Assembly: GCF_001679645.1 (NCBI RefSeq)
Contig: NZ_LRUN01000003.1
Span: 22,576 to 86,575, forward strand
Length of the DNA stretch: 64,000 bases
Source of the DNA: Pseudomonas bananamidigenes
GTDB taxonomy: Bacteria; Pseudomonadota; Gammaproteobacteria; Pseudomonadales; Pseudomonadaceae
Direction: 5' to 3'
Shown: in pieces, positions 29,101 to 41,200 of the stretch
Numbering within the stretch: position 1 is the first letter of the stretch
Layout of the letters: each line of letters begins with the position of its first letter
Made by a program: the position numbers and the translations under genes
The notes under the pieces: generated by a model
What the model saw: the letters and a program-made list of their open reading frames with translations, nothing else
Told to the model about the DNA's origin: nothing
The model's database searches: none

Positions 29101-32100
29101 CGTCGGCGTCGAGCAATGCAACATCACTCGGCACCAGGTACGCCACCAGTTGCTGACCACTGAGGCCCGGTTGCGTCAGCACCACCGCCTGACGCACGGC
29201 GGCCTGTTCGAGCAACTGCGCTTCGATCTCACCGAGTTCGATGCGGAAGCCGCGAATCTTCACCTGATGGTCGATCCGCCCGATGTATTCGATCACGCCG
29301 TCGGCGCGATAACGCGCCAGGTCACCGGTGCGGTACAGACGCCCGCCATCGGCGGCGAACGGATCGGGAATGAAGCGCAGCGTGGTCAGATCCGGGCGGT
29401 TCAGGTAACCGCGAGCCAGGCCGGCGCGACCGACGTACAGCTCGCCGATGCAGCCCTCGGCCACCGGGTTCAGGTCACCGTCCAGCAAGTACCAGGACAA
29501 GTCCGGAATCGGCTCGCCGATGGGGCTGCCGGCATCGCGTTGCAGGTCGGCCAGGGAGATCGGCCGGTAGGTCACGTGAACCGTGGTTTCGGTGATGCCG
29601 TACATGTTGATCAGTTGCGGGGCCTGATCGCCGAAGCGCTCGAACCATGGGCGCAGGCTCTTCACCTCCAGCGCCTCGCCGCCGAACACCACGTAACGCA
29701 GGCACGGTTGCGCCGCCGCGTGTTCCGGAGCGCACGCCACTTGCATCAATTGCTTGAATGCCGATGGCGTCTGGTTGAGGACGGTGACGTCTTCACGGCA
29801 CAGCAAGCCGTAGAAATCCTCCGGCGAACGGCTGGTCTCGTAAGGCACCACCACCAGTCTGCCGCCGTACAGCAGCGCACCGAAAATCTCCCAGACCGAG
29901 AAGTCGAACGCGTAGGAATGGAACAGGCTCCAGACATCCTGCGGGCCGAAATCGAACCAGCCATCGGTGGCCTTGAACAGGCGCAGCACGTTGTGATGGG
30001 CGAGCAAAGTGCCTTTCGGCTGACCGGTGGAACCGGAGGTGTAGATCACGTAAGCCAGGTTGTCCGGGCTCATCGACATTTGCGGGTCGCTGTCGCTGAA
30101 ACCTTCGAAGCCGTCGTGCTCCTGATCGAGCATCAGGCTGCGCACCGAGTCGGGCACCGGCAGACGACCCAGCAGATGACTTTGGGTCAGCAGCAGAGCG
30201 ATGCCGCTGTCGCCGATCATGTAGGCCAGACGATCTTCCGGATACGTCGGGTCGAGCGGCACATAGGCGCCGCCGGCCTTGAGAATCGCCAGCAGGCCGA
30301 CGAGCATTTCCAGGCTGCGCTCCACCGCCAGTCCGACGCGCACGTCCGGCCCGACACCATTGGCAATCAGCTTGTGGGCCAACTGGTTGGCGCGGCTGTT
30401 GAGCTCGCCATAGCTCAGTGTCTGTTCACCATAAGTGACGGCGATTGCTTGCGGCGCACGCGCGGCCTGCGCCTCGATCAGTTGATGCAAGCACGCTTCG
30501 CTCGGGAAATCGGCGACGGTCGGGTTCCATTGCAGCAGCGTGGCCTGACGTTCGGCGGCGTCATGCAGCGGCAGCTCGGCGATGCGCTGACCACAATCCG
30601 CGATGATGCCGTGCAACAGATTCGTCCAGTGCTGCGCCAGACGCCCCATGGTGTCCGCGTCGAACAGGTCGGTGGCGTAGGTCAGTTCGGCCCAGACGTT
30701 GTCCGTCGATTCGAAGGTGTCGAGGGTCAGGTCGAACTGCGCGGTGTGCGACACCCAGCTCAGGCCTTCGATCTCGATCTTCGACAGACGCGTCGCGCCT
30801 TGTGCCCGACGGGCCTGGCTCTGGTGGTTGTGCAGCACCTGGAACAGCGGGCTGTGGCTGAGGCTGCGCTCCGGTTGCAACGCGTCCACCAGTTGCTCGA
30901 ACGGCAGGTCCTGATGGGCCTGGGCGCCGAGCACGGTGCGCTTCACCTGCTGCAACAGACTGCGGAAGGTCTGCTGACTGTCAAACTCGGCCTTCAGCAC
31001 CTGGGTGTTGACGAAAAAGCCGATCAAGCCTTCGGTCTCGACCCGGTTGCGGTTGGCCACCGGCACGCCGACGCGAATGTCGGTCTGACCGCTGTAGCGA
31101 TGCAGCAGGGTCTGGAACGACGCCAGCAGCAGCGCGAACAAGGTGACGTTTTCCCTTTGCGCGACCTGTTTCAGGCCGGCGACCAGTTCCGCGCTCAGCG
31201 GGATGTCCTGACGTGCGCCCCGGTAGCTTTGCTCCGGCGGACGCGGACGGTCGGTCGGCAGTTCCAGCAACGGTTGATCGCCGTCGCCCAGTTGCGCGGT
31301 CCAGTAGCTCAGTTGTCGCTCGCGCTCACCGGCGTCCATCCACTGGCGCTGCCACACGGCGTAGTCGGCGTACTGCACCGGCAACGCCGGCAATTGCGCA
31401 GTCTTGCCTTCGCTGTACGCGGCATACAGCGCCACCAGTTCGTTGACCATGATGCCCATCGACCAGCCGTCGGAGACGATGTGGTGCAAGGTGATGATCA
31501 GTGCGTGGTCATCGGCGGCCAGGCGCAGCAGTTTGACCCGCAGCAGCGGGCCCTTCTGCAGATCGAACAGATGCAGGGTTTCTTCGGCGACCAACGCTCG
31601 CAATGCGGACTCATCCAGCTCGCTGTCGAGGCTTTCGACAGCGAGCTCCAGCGAAGCCTGCGCCTGGATCACTTGCAGGGTCTGGCCTTGCTCTTGCACA
31701 AAGCAGGTGCGCAGGGATTCGTGGCGGGCGATCAGTGCATCGAAGCTGCGCTGCAACGCCGGCAGGTCCAGCTCACCGCGCAGGCGCAGCGCCGCCGGCA
31801 CGTGGTAGGCGGTGCTGGTCGGTTCCAGTTGCCAGAGGAACCACTGGCGTTCCTGAGCGTAGGACAGGGTCAACGGTTGCAGACGCGGCAGCGCCACGAG
31901 CGGCGGCTCCTGCTGCGCCTGCTCGACCCCGAGGGCGGCGACGAAGTCTGCCAGGGTGCTGTGTTCGAACAGGGTGCGCAACGGCACTTGCACATTGAGC
32001 GCCTGACGCACCCGCGAGACGACCTGGGTCACCAACAGCGAATGGCCGCCCAGCTCGAAGAAATGGTCACTCAGCCCAACCTGTTCCAGTTTCAGCACCG

Positions 32101-35100
32101 CCTGCCAGATCTCGGCGACGGTGTGCTGGGTGGCGGTCTGCGGCGCGATCCAGGCCGACTGCATCTGACTGGCGTCCGGCGCCGGCAAGGCCTTGCGGTC
32201 GACCTTGCCGTTGGGGGTCAGCGGCAGTTGCGCGAGGAACAGCACGTGCGCCGGCACCATGTACTCCGGCAGTTCAGCCTTGAGGCTGGTCTTGAGCGCG
32301 GCGCGCAACGCGGCTTCGCCCTCGGCGTCCAGCGCTTCGCCGGACGCCGGCACCACGTAGCCCACCAGTTGCGGGCCGGTCGGGCCATCCTGAGCGGCCA
32401 CCACCGTTTCGCGCACGCTGTCGAGCGCCAGCAGGCGCGCTTCGATTTCCCCCAGCTCGATGCGGAAACCACGGATTTTCACCTGATGGTCGATCCGTCC
32501 GATGTATTCGATCACGCCCTCGGCGCGGTAACGGGTCAGGTCACCGGTGCGATACAGACGCTCGCCGGTGGTCGAGAACGGGTCCGGCACAAAGCGTTCG
32601 GCGGTCAATGCCGGACGCTGGAAGTACCCCCGGGCCAGACCGTCACCACCGATCAACAGTTCGCCCGGTGCGCCGGGCGGATTGAGTTCCAGATCGCTGC
32701 CGAGGATGTACAACGCCGTGTTGTCGATCGGCTTGCCGAGGAACGGACGGCCGTTGTCCGGGCTCAGCGGATGCAATGCTGACCAGATGGTGGTTTCGGT
32801 CGGACCGTAGAGGTTCCAGACCAGCGGCGAACGCGCCAGCATGCGTTGCGCCAGCTCCTGGGGCAGCGCTTCACCGCCGCAGAGGAAGATGCGGCCATCG
32901 AGAATCGCGGCGTGTTCGTTGTCCAGCAGCATGCGCCAGGTCGAAGGCGTGGCTTGCAGCATCGTCACGCCGTGGCGGGCGATCAGTTCGAGCACCGCTT
33001 GCGGATCCTGATGCACATCCTTGCCGGTCAGCACCACGGCGGCGCCGGCCAGCAGCGGGCCGTAGATTTCCAGGCCGAAAATATCGAAGGAGAACGTGGT
33101 CAGCGACAGCATGCGATCCGCCGCAGCGATGCCCGGTTGCCCGACCATGCTCGCGACGAAGTTGCTCAGGGCGGCGTGGCGCACCATGACGCCCTTGGGC
33201 TTGCCGGTAGAGCCGGAGGTGTAAATCGTGTAGGCCAGATGCTCGCCGGTCACGGCCACCTCAGGCGCTGCGGTCGGGTACGCCGCCAGCCAGTCCTGTG
33301 GTTGATCCAGCAACACCGTGGCCAGACCCGCCGGGATCGGCAGTTGCATCTGCAAGTGCGCCTGGGTCAGCAGCAGTTCTAGGCCACTGTCCTCGATCAT
33401 GTAGGCCAGACGATCTTCCGGGTAGGCCGGGTCCAGCGGTACATAAGCACCGCCGGCCTTGAGGATCGCCAGCAGGCCGACGATCATTTCGACGCTGCGC
33501 TCGACCGCGATGCCCACCAGCCGATCCGGGCCGACGCCCAGCTCGATCAATTTGTGCGCGAGCTGGTTGGCGCGGGCGTTCAACTGGCCGTAAGTCAGCA
33601 CAGCCTCGCCAACGATCAGCGCGGTGGCTTCAGGGGTTCGCTCGGCCTGCAAAGCAATGCGTTGCTGCACGCACGGGGCCGGCGCAGCGTGATCGACCAC
33701 GCGTTTCCAGTCCTGCAACAACACTTGATGTTCGGTGGTTTCCAGCAGCGGCAGTTCGCCGACGCGCTGGTGCGGCGCGGCGACAATGCCGTGCAACAGG
33801 TTCAGCCAGTGACGCGCCAGGCGTTCGATGGTTTGCGGCTTGAACAGGTCGGTGGCGTAAGTCAGCTCCGCCGCCACGCCGTCGCCGGATTCGTAGGTGC
33901 CGAGGGTCAGGTCGAACTGCGCGGTGCGGCCCTCCCAGACGATGTCCTCGACACTCAGTTGCGGCAGTTGCACCTGACTCTGACGCCGGGTCTGGTCGTT
34001 GACCGCCTGGTGGTTGTACATCACCTGGAACACCGGGCTGTGGCTCAGGCTGCGTTCCGGTTGCAGGGCTTCGATCAGTTGCTCGAACGGCAGGTCCTGA
34101 TGGGCCTGGGCAGCCACCGCCGACTGCTTGACCTGGGCCAGCAATTGATTGAACGGCAGTTGTCCGTGGACGTCCGCGCTCAAGACCTGGGTGTTGACGA
34201 AGAAGCCGATCAGGCCTTCGGTTTCCACCCGGTTGCGGTTGGCAGTCGGCACGCCGACGCGGATCTGCAACTGGCCGCTGTAGCGATGCAGCAAGGCCTG
34301 GAACGATGCCAGCAGCACCATGAACAGGCTGGCGCCTTCGCGCTGGGCCAGTTGCTTGAGGGCATCACTCAACGCGGTCGGCAGGTTCAGATCGAGGCGT
34401 GCACCCCGGAAACTCTGCACCGCCGGGCGCGGATGATCGATCGGCAACTCCAGCACCGGCTGTTCGCCGCCAAGGGTGTCGATCCAGTATTTCAGTTGCC
34501 GTTCACGCTCGCCGGCCTCCAGCCAGTGGCGTTGCCAGATCGCGTAGTCGGCGTACTGCACCGCAAGCGGCGGCAGGTTCAGGGACTGGCCGCCGGTGTC
34601 GGCGGCGTAATGTTTGATCAGCTCGCCCACCAGCACTTGCATCGACCAGCCATCGGAGATGATGTGGTGCTGGATCAGCGCCAGCACATGATCGTCTTCG
34701 CCGACCTTGAGCAATGACACTCGCAACAACGGACCCTGTTGCAGATTGAACGGGCGCGCGGTTTCGTGCTCGACGAAAGCCTTGATCGCGGCGTCGGCGT
34801 CCTCGCCGGGCGCCAGCGCCTCGACGGTGATGCTCAGCGGCATCTGCTCGTGAACCTGCTGGCAAAAGGTTTCACCCTGCTCGACGAACGTGGTGCGCAG
34901 GCTTTCGTGGCGGGCAACCACCGCGTTGAAACTGCGTTCCAGCGCCGCGACATCCAGCATGCCCTTCAAGCGCAAGGCGCTGGGGATGTGGTACGCGGTG
35001 CTGTGCGGGTCCATCTGCCACAGGAACAACTGGCGTTCCTGGGCGTAGGACAGCGGGATCGCCTCGAAGCTTGAGCGAGTTTCCGGAATCGGCAGGTTGG

Positions 35101-35206
35101 CCGGCGAGACGCCCTCTTCGAGCATCTTTTCCAGGTAGAGCTTACGTTTGTCCAGCGGCAGAGTGATAAAGCGCTTGGCAATCCTCAAAGCAACACTCGT
35201 GTCCAT
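20150..35206 (-). CDS. pvdD: Pyoverdine peptide synthetase, four modules with terminal thioesterase (PvdD-type)
   Basis: 5018 residues that add the last four residues and release the peptide. Domain order, with approximate residue of the core motif: C (HHIISDGWS 185), A ([11 protein letters not shown] 667), T (GGHSL 1052); C (1120-1560), A (1725), T (GGDSI 2125), E (2150-2600); C (2655-3080), A (3255), T (GGDSI 3645); C (3730-4150), A (4315), T (GGDSI 4700), TE (GWSLGG 4835). Specificity residues read by eye with the invariant Lys: DILQLGLIWK (Gly), DFWNVGMVHK (Thr), DVWHVSLIDK (Ser), DGEACGGVTK (same as in the upstream protein; inferred hydroxyornithine). The Thr module has the only E domain. 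The Ser module has an E-type carrier and a D-type acceptor C domain but no E. Its ATG overlaps the stop of the upstream synthetase (TGATG). The symbol is by position and the TE; pvdJ is a possible alternative name. Confidence 0.95.
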   Translation of the reverse strand: MDTSVALRIAKRFITLPLDKRKLYLEKMLEEGVSPANLPIPETRSSFEAIPLSYAQERQLFLWQMDPHSTAYHIPSALRLKGMLDVAALERSFNAVVARHESLRTTFVEQGETFCQQVHEQMPLSITVEALAPGEDADAAIKAFVEHETARPFNLQQGPLLRVSLLKVGEDDHVLALIQHHIISDGWSMQVLVGELIKHYAADTGGQSLNLPPLAVQYADYAIWQRHWLEAGERERQLKYWIDTLGGEQPVLELPIDHPRPAVQSFRGARLDLNLPTALSDALKQLAQREGASLFMVLLASFQALLHRYSGQLQIRVGVPTANRNRVETEGLIGFFVNTQVLSADVHGQLPFNQLLAQVKQSAVAAQAHQDLPFEQLIEALQPERSLSHSPVFQVMYNHQAVNDQTRRQSQVQLPQLSVEDIVWEGRTAQFDLTLGTYESGDGVAAELTYATDLFKPQTIERLARHWLNLLHGIVAAPHQRVGELPLLETTEHQVLLQDWKRVVDHAAPAPCVQQRIALQAERTPEATALIVGEAVLTYGQLNARANQLAHKLIELGVGPDRLVGIAVERSVEMIVGLLAILKAGGAYVPLDPAYPEDRLAYMIEDSGLELLLTQAHLQMQLPIPAGLATVLLDQPQDWLAAYPTAAPEVAVTGEHLAYTIYTSGSTGKPKGVMVRHAALSNFVASMVGQPGIAAADRMLSLTTFSFDIFGLEIYGPLLAGAAVVLTGKDVHQDPQAVLELIARHGVTMLQATPSTWRMLLDNEHAAILDGRIFLCGGEALPQELAQRMLARSPLVWNLYGPTETTIWSALHPLSPDNGRPFLGKPIDNTALYILGSDLELNPPGAPGELLIGGDGLARGYFQRPALTAERFVPDPFSTTGERLYRTGDLTRYRAEGVIEYIGRIDHQVKIRGFRIELGEIEARLLALDSVRETVVAAQDGPTGPQLVGYVVPASGEALDAEGEAALRAALKTSLKAELPEYMVPAHVLFLAQLPLTPNGKVDRKALPAPDASQMQSAWIAPQTATQHTVAEIWQAVLKLEQVGLSDHFFELGGHSLLVTQVVSRVRQALNVQVPLRTLFEHSTLADFVAALGVEQAQQEPPLVALPRLQPLTLSYAQERQWFLWQLEPTSTAYHVPAALRLRGELDLPALQRSFDALIARHESLRTCFVQEQGQTLQVIQAQASLELAVESLDSELDESALRALVAEETLHLFDLQKGPLLRVKLLRLAADDHALIITLHHIVSDGWSMGIMVNELVALYAAYSEGKTAQLPALPVQYADYAVWQRQWMDAGERERQLSYWTAQLGDGDQPLLELPTDRPRPPEQSYRGARQDIPLSAELVAGLKQVAQRENVTLFALLLASFQTLLHRYSGQTDIRVGVPVANRNRVETEGLIGFFVNTQVLKAEFDSQQTFRSLLQQVKRTVLGAQAHQDLPFEQLVDALQPERSLSHSPLFQVLHNHQSQARRAQGATRLSKIEIEGLSWVSHTAQFDLTLDTFESTDNVWAELTYATDLFDADTMGRLAQHWTNLLHGIIADCGQRIAELPLHDAAERQATLLQWNPTVADFPSEACLHQLIEAQAARAPQAIAVTYGEQTLSYGELNSRANQLAHKLIANGVGPDVRVGLAVERSLEMLVGLLAILKAGGAYVPLDPTYPEDRLAYMIGDSGIALLLTQSHLLGRLPVPDSVRSLMLDQEHDGFEGFSDSDPQMSMSPDNLAYVIYTSGSTGQPKGTLLAHHNVLRLFKATDGWFDFGPQDVWSLFHSYAFDFSVWEIFGALLYGGRLVVVPYETSRSPEDFYGLLCREDVTVLNQTPSAFKQLMQVACAPEHAAAQPCLRYVVFGGEALEVKSLRPWFERFGDQAPQLINMYGITETTVHVTYRPISLADLQRDAGSPIGEPIPDLSWYLLDGDLNPVAEGCIGELYVGRAGLARGYLNRPDLTTLRFIPDPFAADGGRLYRTGDLARYRADGVIEYIGRIDHQVKIRGFRIELGEIEAQLLEQAAVRQAVVLTQPGLSGQQLVAYLVPSDVALLDADAAEQGQWRDSVRAALKETLPDHMLPAHLLLLEQLPLTANGKLNRSALPSPDASQAQQAYQAPQSELEQRLAEIWQDVLKLPQVGLNDNFFELGGDSIISIQVVSRARQAGIRLNPKDLFQHQTVQRLALVAQTGGSASTVDQQAVTGPALLLPIQQQFFEDDIPERHHWNQSVLLKPRQSLAAEQVEQALRALVIHHDALRLSFRQQGSGWQAEHLSVDALPQSLLWQESIADIADLEALGNRAQRSLDLQNGPLLRAVLANLADGSQRLLLVIHHLAVDGVSWRILLEDLQTAYQQALSGQAPSLPAKTSAFKDWSEHLQRYANGPALQEELAYWQACLSDVSTDLPCKRSDAGQQNCLAHTVQTRLGAELTRQLLQEAPAAYRTQVNDLLLTALARVIGRWSGQASTLIQLEGHGREELFDGVDLTRTVGWFTSLFPVRLTPAEGAGESIKQIKEQLRSIPNKGIGFGALRHLGDADAQNSLKALPTPRITFNYLGQFDGSFEADDGALFAPAPDNAGLEQSLDAPLGNWLTLNGQVYGGELSVGWTFSEERFDRATIEALARDYADELAALIAHCLTPGVEGLTPSDFPLAGLTQTQLDSLPLPVAQIADIYPLSAMQQGMLFHSLYEQATGDYINQVRLDVEGLDPQRFRQAWQAAVDNHDILRTSFVWQGQVARPVQVVHKQLEMPFSVLDWRDRSADPAALDQLAASEQAQGFDLSHGPLLRMVVMRLDERRCHLIYTNHHILMDGWSNSQLLGEVLQRYAGETLPAPAGRYRDYIEWLQRQDASVSEHYWTAQLANLQEPTRLAQAIQAQRSDESREGHGERYVFIDADQTRRLGEFARQQKVTLNTLLQAAWLLLLQRLTGQDSVAFGATVAGRPTELKGVEQQIGLFINTLPVIASPRPDDSVGQWLQRVQAQNIGLREHEHTPLFDIQRWAGQSGEALFDNILVFENYPVSQALEQGAPQELRFGGIDNHEQTNYPLTLAVNVSDELSLHYSYQRGHFTDSVIEQLSAQLHNLLQQMVQSGEALLGTLDLLDSADRRLTVEQWNATAVDYPLEQGVHTLIEAQALRTPDAPALVFAGQSLSYAQLNARANQLAHGLIARGVGPDVLVGIAVERSLEMVIGLLAILKAGGAYVPLDPEYPRDRLSYMIADSGIDQLLTQPHLLASLPIPDGVQTLCLEPSGADFAGLPTHSPQVEYDAGNLAYVIYTSGSTGMPKGAGNAHRALTNRLMWMQQAYGLDASDTVLQKTPFSFDVSVWEFFWPLMTGARLVVAAPGDHRDPAKLIALINAERVTTLHFVPSMLQAFLQDTNVASCTGLKRIVCSGEALPVDAQVQVFAKLPQAGLFNLYGPTEAAIDVTHWTCRDEGRDGVPIGQPIANLSTFILDSGLNPLPVGVAGELYLGGIGLARGYHRRPGLSAERFVASPFAAGERMYRTGDLARYRADGVIEYVGRIDHQVKLRGLRIELGEIEARLMEHAAVREAVVVARDVLGSQQLVAYLVPSDPATLDAPDTVRNELHENLSTWLGASLPDYMVPAHRMWLARMPLSPNGKLDRKRLPALEFSASQQHVEPVNPTEQALVEIWKEVLGLERISTNDSFFALGGDSIISIQVVSRARQQGLELSPKDLFQQPTIQQLAVRARAIEGNPAPVAALVDLPLHGLSEAQIAELPLPEGQLDGLYRLSPMQQGMLFLGLNSPDGDLYINQVSIPVQGLEPARFKAAWEAVSRRHDILRTGFLWQDMAEPLQFVLADPQLPVSLLDWRDQDHSQAALQALAASERAKGFDLDRPPLQRLTLVQVGEDSYQLIWTYHHILIDGWSSSQLIGEVLSQYSGQPLAEAVPYRRYINWLQQQDANASEDFWREHLRLLDEPTYLADAVVRTGDGRGHEALYSRLGQTRTEQLKAFAQSQRVTLNTLVQGAWLMLLSRYSGQRSVTFGATVAGRPASLPASESILGLFINTLPVIKDVPAQQAVGDWLRDLQDFNLEMREREYTPLSDVQRWAGRTGQSLFDSIIVFENHPIDQALREWRDDSLTFGESASAGLTNFPMDLMVTLEEGLVIEYMFLREHFDRATVEGIRSNMEGLLVALTEDAAQPLGRIGLPTAQVADKAPVAVQSPASAVHQRIGQWAAQRGEQTAVVFNDQTFSYGQIEARANRLAHALIAEGVGPEVRVGVALPRSENMIVALLAVLKAGGAYVPLDATYPRERLNYLMRDSGIALLLSDSSLRQVMPTQDNLHVLELDRLDLSAHLDTAPQVSVEPDNLAYVIYTSGSTGLPKGVGVAHGPLAMHCQAIGQRYEMSEADCELHFMSFAFDGAHERWLTTLTHGARLLIRDDSLWTAEQTYNAMHQHGVTVAAFPPVYLQQLAEHAEQHGNPPPVRIYCFGGDAVPVASFELARRALKPQYIINGYGPTETVVTPLIWKAGAEDECGAAYAPIGSVVGERSGYVLDSDLNRLPVGIAGELYLGGALARGYLGRSGGTAERFVANPFSADGSRLYRTGDLVRQRADGTVDYLGRIDHQVKIRGFRIELGEVEARLKQQPGVRDAAVVAREGVSGKQLLGYVLASADASAGLCERLREQLKASLPDYMVPAHLMLLDRMPLTPNGKLDRKALPDPDAEQRQDYVAPRTELEKALAKIWQEVLKIERVGLTDNFFELGGDSILSLQVVARSRVLKAQGLSLKLRDLMQKPSIGELVASVQGSAEKTSGLLAMNAEVKGKAPLFCIHAGFGTVFDYEPLARRLSGQRQVLAIQSRMLLDPAFSDTSLERMASDYVAQIREKQPQGPYHLLGWSLGGTLAMLMAAQLEREGQRVQFVGLVDSFVASAAINAGAVDDWRADLRDFLRVTLPDASDVTIEGEETVQNLRAIFSTAMGTETGASTYVALGADELAHVFSVARRLKQLSLQLDRCPPLAVQPICWWTLGREEEAVELAAQLEQPGMGGEWLDCGHFQIPRDETFLSEAEEMLGEFVESVVMS

Positions 35207-38200
35207 CAGAACTCCTCCATTTCGTCAAGCAGGGCTTCCAGCTTGTTCAGTTTCTGTTCGTTGATTGCCCCGCCTCCTGTATCGAGTCGAGCGACAAAGT
35301 CGCCCAGGACGGGGTGCTGGAATAGCAGTTGCGGCGTCAACGTCAGGCCCAGTTCAAGGGCGATGCGCGACACGACATTGACCGCCAGCAGCGAGTGCCC
35401 GCCGAGTTCGAAGAAATGGTCGTTCAGACCGATGCGTTCCACGGTGAGCACTTGCTGCCAGATTGCCGCGACCTGTTGTTCGAGCTCCGATTGCGGCGCG
35501 ACATATGCGGCCTGCATCTGGCTGGCATCCACCGTCGGCAGCGCCTTGCGGTCGAGCTTGCCGTTGGGAGTCAGGGGCAACTGCTCGAGGAACAGCAGGT
35601 GCGCGGGAATCATGTAGTCAGGTAACGAAGACTTGAGGCCAGTCTTTAGTCCGTCGCGCCGTTGTCGCTGCGCTTCACCGTCGTACACGTCCAGTTGCGC
35701 AGCGACCACGTAGGCCACCAGTTGCGCGCCGCCGTCGGCCTCGACCGCCAGCACGGCCGCCTCGCTGATGCCCGGTTGCGCCAGCAGGCGTGCTTCGATT
35801 TCACCCAGTTCGATACGGAAACCGCGGATTTTCACCTGATGGTCGATCCGGCCCATGTACTCCAGTTCGCCGTCTTCGCGCTGACGGATCAGGTCACCGG
35901 TGCGATAGAGGCGCTCGCCGTTGCGGGCGAACGGATGGGGCACGAACTTCTCGGCAGTCATCGCCGCTTTGCCCAGATAACCGCGTGTGACGCCGGCGCC
36001 GGACAGATACAGTTCGGCCGACACGCCTTGCGGCACCGCTTGCAGATCGGCATCGAGCAAATGACTGGCGGAGTGATCCAGGGCCCGACCGATGCGTGCC
36101 TGACCACCGGCAGTGCGGCGGGTCCAGGTCGAGTAAGTGGTGTCTTCCGAAGGGCCGTACAGGTCGTAGACATGCTCGATGTCCGGCTGCTGATAGAGCG
36201 TGTCCACCAGCCCTTGCTTGAGCGGCTCGCCCGCCAGGTTGATGATCCGCACGCCCGGCGGAATCTGCCCGGCCCGTTGCAGCGCGTTGATCGCCGACGG
36301 CACGGTGTTGATCAGGCGCACCTGATCCCGCGCCGGCAGTTGCGGCAGTTCCAGCGCGTTGCGGGCGATGATCAGCGAGCCGCCGTTGGCCAGAGTCACA
36401 AACAGCTCCCACACCGACAGGTCGAAGCACACCGAGGTCGAGGCCAGCACGCCCTGGATGTCTTCGCGGCGGTAGACCTTGGCCGACCAGTCGATCAGCG
36501 CCATGACGTTGCGATGGGCAATCGCCACGCCTTTCGGCTTGCCGGTGGAGCCGGAGGTGTAGATCACGTAGGCGAGGTTGTCCGGTATCACTGCGGTTTG
36601 CGGTGCCTGATCCGGATAGCCGTGCAGTTCAACTTGATCCAGCAACAACACTTGCGTGTCGGACGGCACGGCCAACGTGGCAGCCAGTTCCTGCTCCGTC
36701 AGCAGCACTCGCGCACGGCTGTCTTCGAGCATGTACGCCACGCGGTCAGCCGGGTAGTCCGGGTCCAGTGGCACGTAGGCGCCGCCGGCCTTGAGGACCG
36801 CCAGCAAGGCAATCAGCAACTGCTCGGAACGTGGCAATGCCACGCCCACCCGCACTTCCGGGCCGACGCCGAGTTCGATCAGCTTGTGCGCGAGGCGGTT
36901 GGCCCGCACATCCAGTTCGGCGTAGGTCAACTGCGTGTCGGCGAAGGTGACGGCCAGCGCATTCGGGGTTGCGGCCACCTGACGGGCGATGCTCTGGTGG
37001 ATGCACAGGTCGGTGACAAAATCGCTGTGAACCGTAGCCGTTTCGAGCAGATGCAACTCGCTGAGCGAGCGCTCGCCCGCCTCGGTCATTTGCTCAAGCA
37101 GACGCTGCAAGTGCGCGCCCAGTTGCGCCACGCTGGCATCGGCGAAGCTGTCGCGCTGATAGCTGAAGTGCACCGACAGTTCGACCCCCAGATGCACCAG
37201 CAGGGTCAACGGGTAGTTGGTCTGCTCGTGGTTCTCCACCGGACCGAATCGCAGGCCTTGCGGTGCGCCGTGCTCCAGCGCTTCGGCGATCGGGTAGTTC
37301 TCGAACACCATCAGGCTGTCGAACAGCGCGTCACCGCCCTGCCCGGCCCAGCGCTGGATCTGCGCCAGCGGCGTGTGTTCGAACTCGCGCAGCGCCAGGT
37401 TCTGCGCCTGCACGGCCTGCAGCCAGCTGGCCAGGCTCTGCTGCGCTTGCGGCGCGGCGATCACCGGCAAGGTGTTGATGAACAGACCGACCTGCTGCTC
37501 GGCCCCCGGCAGATCCGCCGGACGCCCGGCGACAGTGGCGCCGAACGCCACGCAATCCTTGCCGGTGTAGCGTTGCAACAGCAGCAGCCAGGCAGCTTGC
37601 ACCAGGGTGTTGACGGTGACTTTCGAGGCCCGGGCGAACTCGCCCAGACGCTGGGTCAGACCGGCATCGAGTACCTGGAAATGATCGCCGTAACCGGCAC
37701 TCGGCAGACCGGCATTCGGCCGCGCAATGGCATCGGCCAGACGGGTCGGCTCCTGCAGGTTGCCCAGCGCCGCCAGCCAGAAGGCTTCGGCGGTTGCAGC
37801 ATCCTGACGCTGCAGCCAGGCAATGTAATCGCGGTAACGCCCGGTCGGACGCGGCACCGCTTCGCCGCTGTAGTGCTGCAACACTTCACCGAGCAACTGC
37901 GCGCTGCTCCAGCCGTCCATCAGGATGTGATGGTTGGTGTAGATCAGGTGATGCCGGTTTTCGGCGACGCGCACCAGCACCAGCCGCAGCAACGGTGCGC
38001 GGGTCAGGTCCAGGCCTTGGGCACGTTCGTCATCGGCGAGTTTTTTCAGTGCGGCATCGAGGTCGGCCTGGCCGCTCCAGTCGAGTACGCGGAACGGCAC
38101 GTCGAGCTGACGCTGCACCACTTGCAGCGGCTGCTCCAGATCACCCTGCCAGACGAATCCGGTACGCAGGATGTCATGGGCATCCACCACCGCTTGCCAC

Positions 38201-41200
38201 GCGGCGCGGAAACGCTGCGGGTCGACGCCATCGACGTCCAGGCGCATCTGGTTGATGTAGTCGCCGTTGCCGTGTTCGAGCAAGGTGTGGAACAGCATGC
38301 CCTGCTGCATCGGCGACAGCGGGTAGATGTCGTCGATGGCCTGCGGTTGCGGCGCCAGCACGTCGAGCTGGGCCTGGGTCAGGGTCGCCAGCGGGAAGTC
38401 CGACGGGGTCACGCCACGGTTGGCGCGGTCACAGCAATGGGCAATCAGGGCGGTCAGTTCTTGCAGATAGTCGTCGGCCAGGCGCTGGATGGTCGCCGGC
38501 TCGAACATCTCGCGGCTGAAGGTCCAGCTCAGGTCCAGCTCGCCGTTGAACACCTTGCCGTCGAGGGCCAGCGGGCTGCCCAGCGGCCCCTGCATATTCA
38601 CTTCTTCGCCACCGGACTCGCTGGTCGGCACGAACAGCGCAGCGTCGCCGGCCTCGAAACTGCCGTCGAACTGGCCCAGGTAGTTGAAGGTCAGGCGCGG
38701 CGTCGGCAGCGCTTGCAGGGTCGCCCGGGCGTGGTCGTCGCCCAGGTGCGCGAGAGCGCCGAAGCCGATGCCTTTGTTCGGGATCGCCCGCAGTTGTTCC
38801 TTGATCTGCTTCAGCGAGGTGCCGAGGTCAGCGACCGGGGTCAGCTTTGCCGGGAACAGGCTGGTGAACCAGCCCACGGTGCGGGTCAGATCGACGTGAT
38901 CAAACAAGTCTTCGCGACCGTGCCCTTCCAGTTGCACCAGCACATGGTCGTCGCCGGTCCAGCGCACCATCACCCGGGCCAATGCGGTCAGCAACAGGTC
39001 GTTGACCTGAGTGCGGTAGGCCGCCGGGGCTTCCTGCAACAGCTGGCGGGTCAGGGTTTTGTCCAGCGGCGTGCGGATCGCCATGGCCTGGCAATGCTGC
39101 TGACCACCCTGCGGGTTGTCGCACGGCAATGCATTCGATGTGCCTTGCAGTTGCTGTTGCCAGTAGCCCAGCTCGGCTTGCAACGGCGCACTGCCGGCGT
39201 AGTCCTGCAAGGCTTCGGCCCAGGCTTTCACCGCACTGGTCCTGGCCGGCAGGTGTAAGGCTGCACCCGACTGAATCTGCCGGTAAGCGCTTTGCAGGTC
39301 TTCGAACAGAATCCGCCACGACACGCCATCCACCACCAGGTGATGAACCACCAGCAGCAGACGCTGGCTGCCATCGGCAAGGTTCGCCAGCACCGCGCGG
39401 ATCAGCGAACCGTCGCTCAGTTGCAGGCTGCGCTGGGCCTTGTTGCCGAGGACTTCGAGGGCCGCCAGATCGGCGACCTCGACCTGCCACAACACGGTTT
39501 CGCCTGCCTGGTTTTCGATATCGCGGTACTGCGCCGTCCAGCCCCGGGCCTGCTCGACAAACGCCAGGCGCAAGCTGTCGTGATGCGCCACCACGGCATC
39601 CAGCGCCTGCTCAAGAACAGCCGCATCCAACGCTTGAGTGGTCTTGAGCATCACCGACTGGTTCCAGTGATGACGGTCAGGAATCGACTGCGCGAAGAAC
39701 CACTGATGAATCGGCAGCAACGCGGTTTCACCGGTCACCGGTTGCTGATCGATCGGCTGCACCGCTTCGCCGGTCTGCACCACATTGGCCAGCGCCTGAA
39801 TGGTCTGGTGCTGGAACAGGTCTTTCGGGGTGAAGCGCAATCCGGCCTGACGGGCACGGCTGACCACCTGGATCGAGATGATCGAATCGCCGCCCAGCTC
39901 GAAGAAGTTGTCGGTCAGACCGACGCGCTCCAGCTTCAGCACGTCCTGCCAGATCGTTGCCAGTTGCTGCTCCAGCGCGCTTTGCGGTGCCACGTAGGTT
40001 TGCTGCAACTGACTGACGTCAGGCTTCGGCAGGTTCTTGCGATCGAGTTTGCCGTTCGGTGTCAGCGGCATGCGCTCGAGGGTCAGCACGTAGGCCGGCA
40101 CCATGTGCGCCGGCAATGTGGCCTTGAGTTGCGCTCGCAATTGCTCGGCGAAATCCGTCTGTTGCGAGTCGCCGACCACATACGCCACCAGTCGTTTGCT
40201 GCCGGCGCTTTCCTGCGCCACGACCACCGCTTCGCGCACCCCATCGAGGGCTTGCAGACGGGCTTCGATCTCGCCCAGTTCGATACGGAAACCCCGGATC
40301 TTTACCTGATTGTCGATACGCTCCAGGTAATCGAAGGTGCCGTCAGGGCGCTGGCGCACCAGGTCGCCGGTGCGGTACAGCACACCACCGGTCGTGCTGA
40401 ACGGATCCGCCACAAAGCGCTCGGCGGTCATCGCCGGGCGATTCAGGTAACCCCGGGCCACGCCGCTGCCACCGAGGTACAACTCGCCGGCCATACCTTG
40501 GGGCAGCAGGTTCAGATCGGCGTCGAGCACGTAGGCGCTGCGGTCGCCGATGCGGCTGCCGATCGGCGCATAGGCGGCGCCGCACGGCACTTCGCGACCG
40601 GCCTTCCAGATCAGCGGTGTGACCACGGTTTCGGTCGGGCCGTAACCGTTGATGATGTATTCCGGGTTCAGCGCACGTTTGACCCGTTCGAAGCTGGCGC
40701 TCGGCACCGCATCGCCGCCAAAGCAGTAGATGCGCACCTGCGGCGGATTGCCCACGCGCTCGGCGTGTTCGGCCAGCTGTTGCAGGTACACCGGCGGGAA
40801 CGCGGCCACGGTCACGCCGTGTTCGATCATCGCGTTATAGGTCTGCTCCGGGGTCCACAGGCTGTCGTCGCGGATCAGCAGCGAGCCGCCGTGGGTCAGG
40901 CTGGTCAGCCAGCGCTCATGGGCGCCGTCGAAGGCGAACGACATGAAATGGAATTCGCAATCGCTGTCGCGCATTTCGTAGCGCTCGCCGATGGCCTGGC
41001 AGTGCATCGCCAGCGGCCCGTGGGTGACGCTGACACCTTTCGGGTTGCCGGTGGAACCGGAGGTGTAGATCACGTAGGCCAGATTGTCCGGATCCAGCGC
41101 CACCACCGGCGCCTGTGCCGAATGGCCGCTGAGGTCGAGGCGATCGAGTTCCAGCACGCTCATGGCGTCGTCGAGCGGCAGTTGCGCCGACACACGGGAG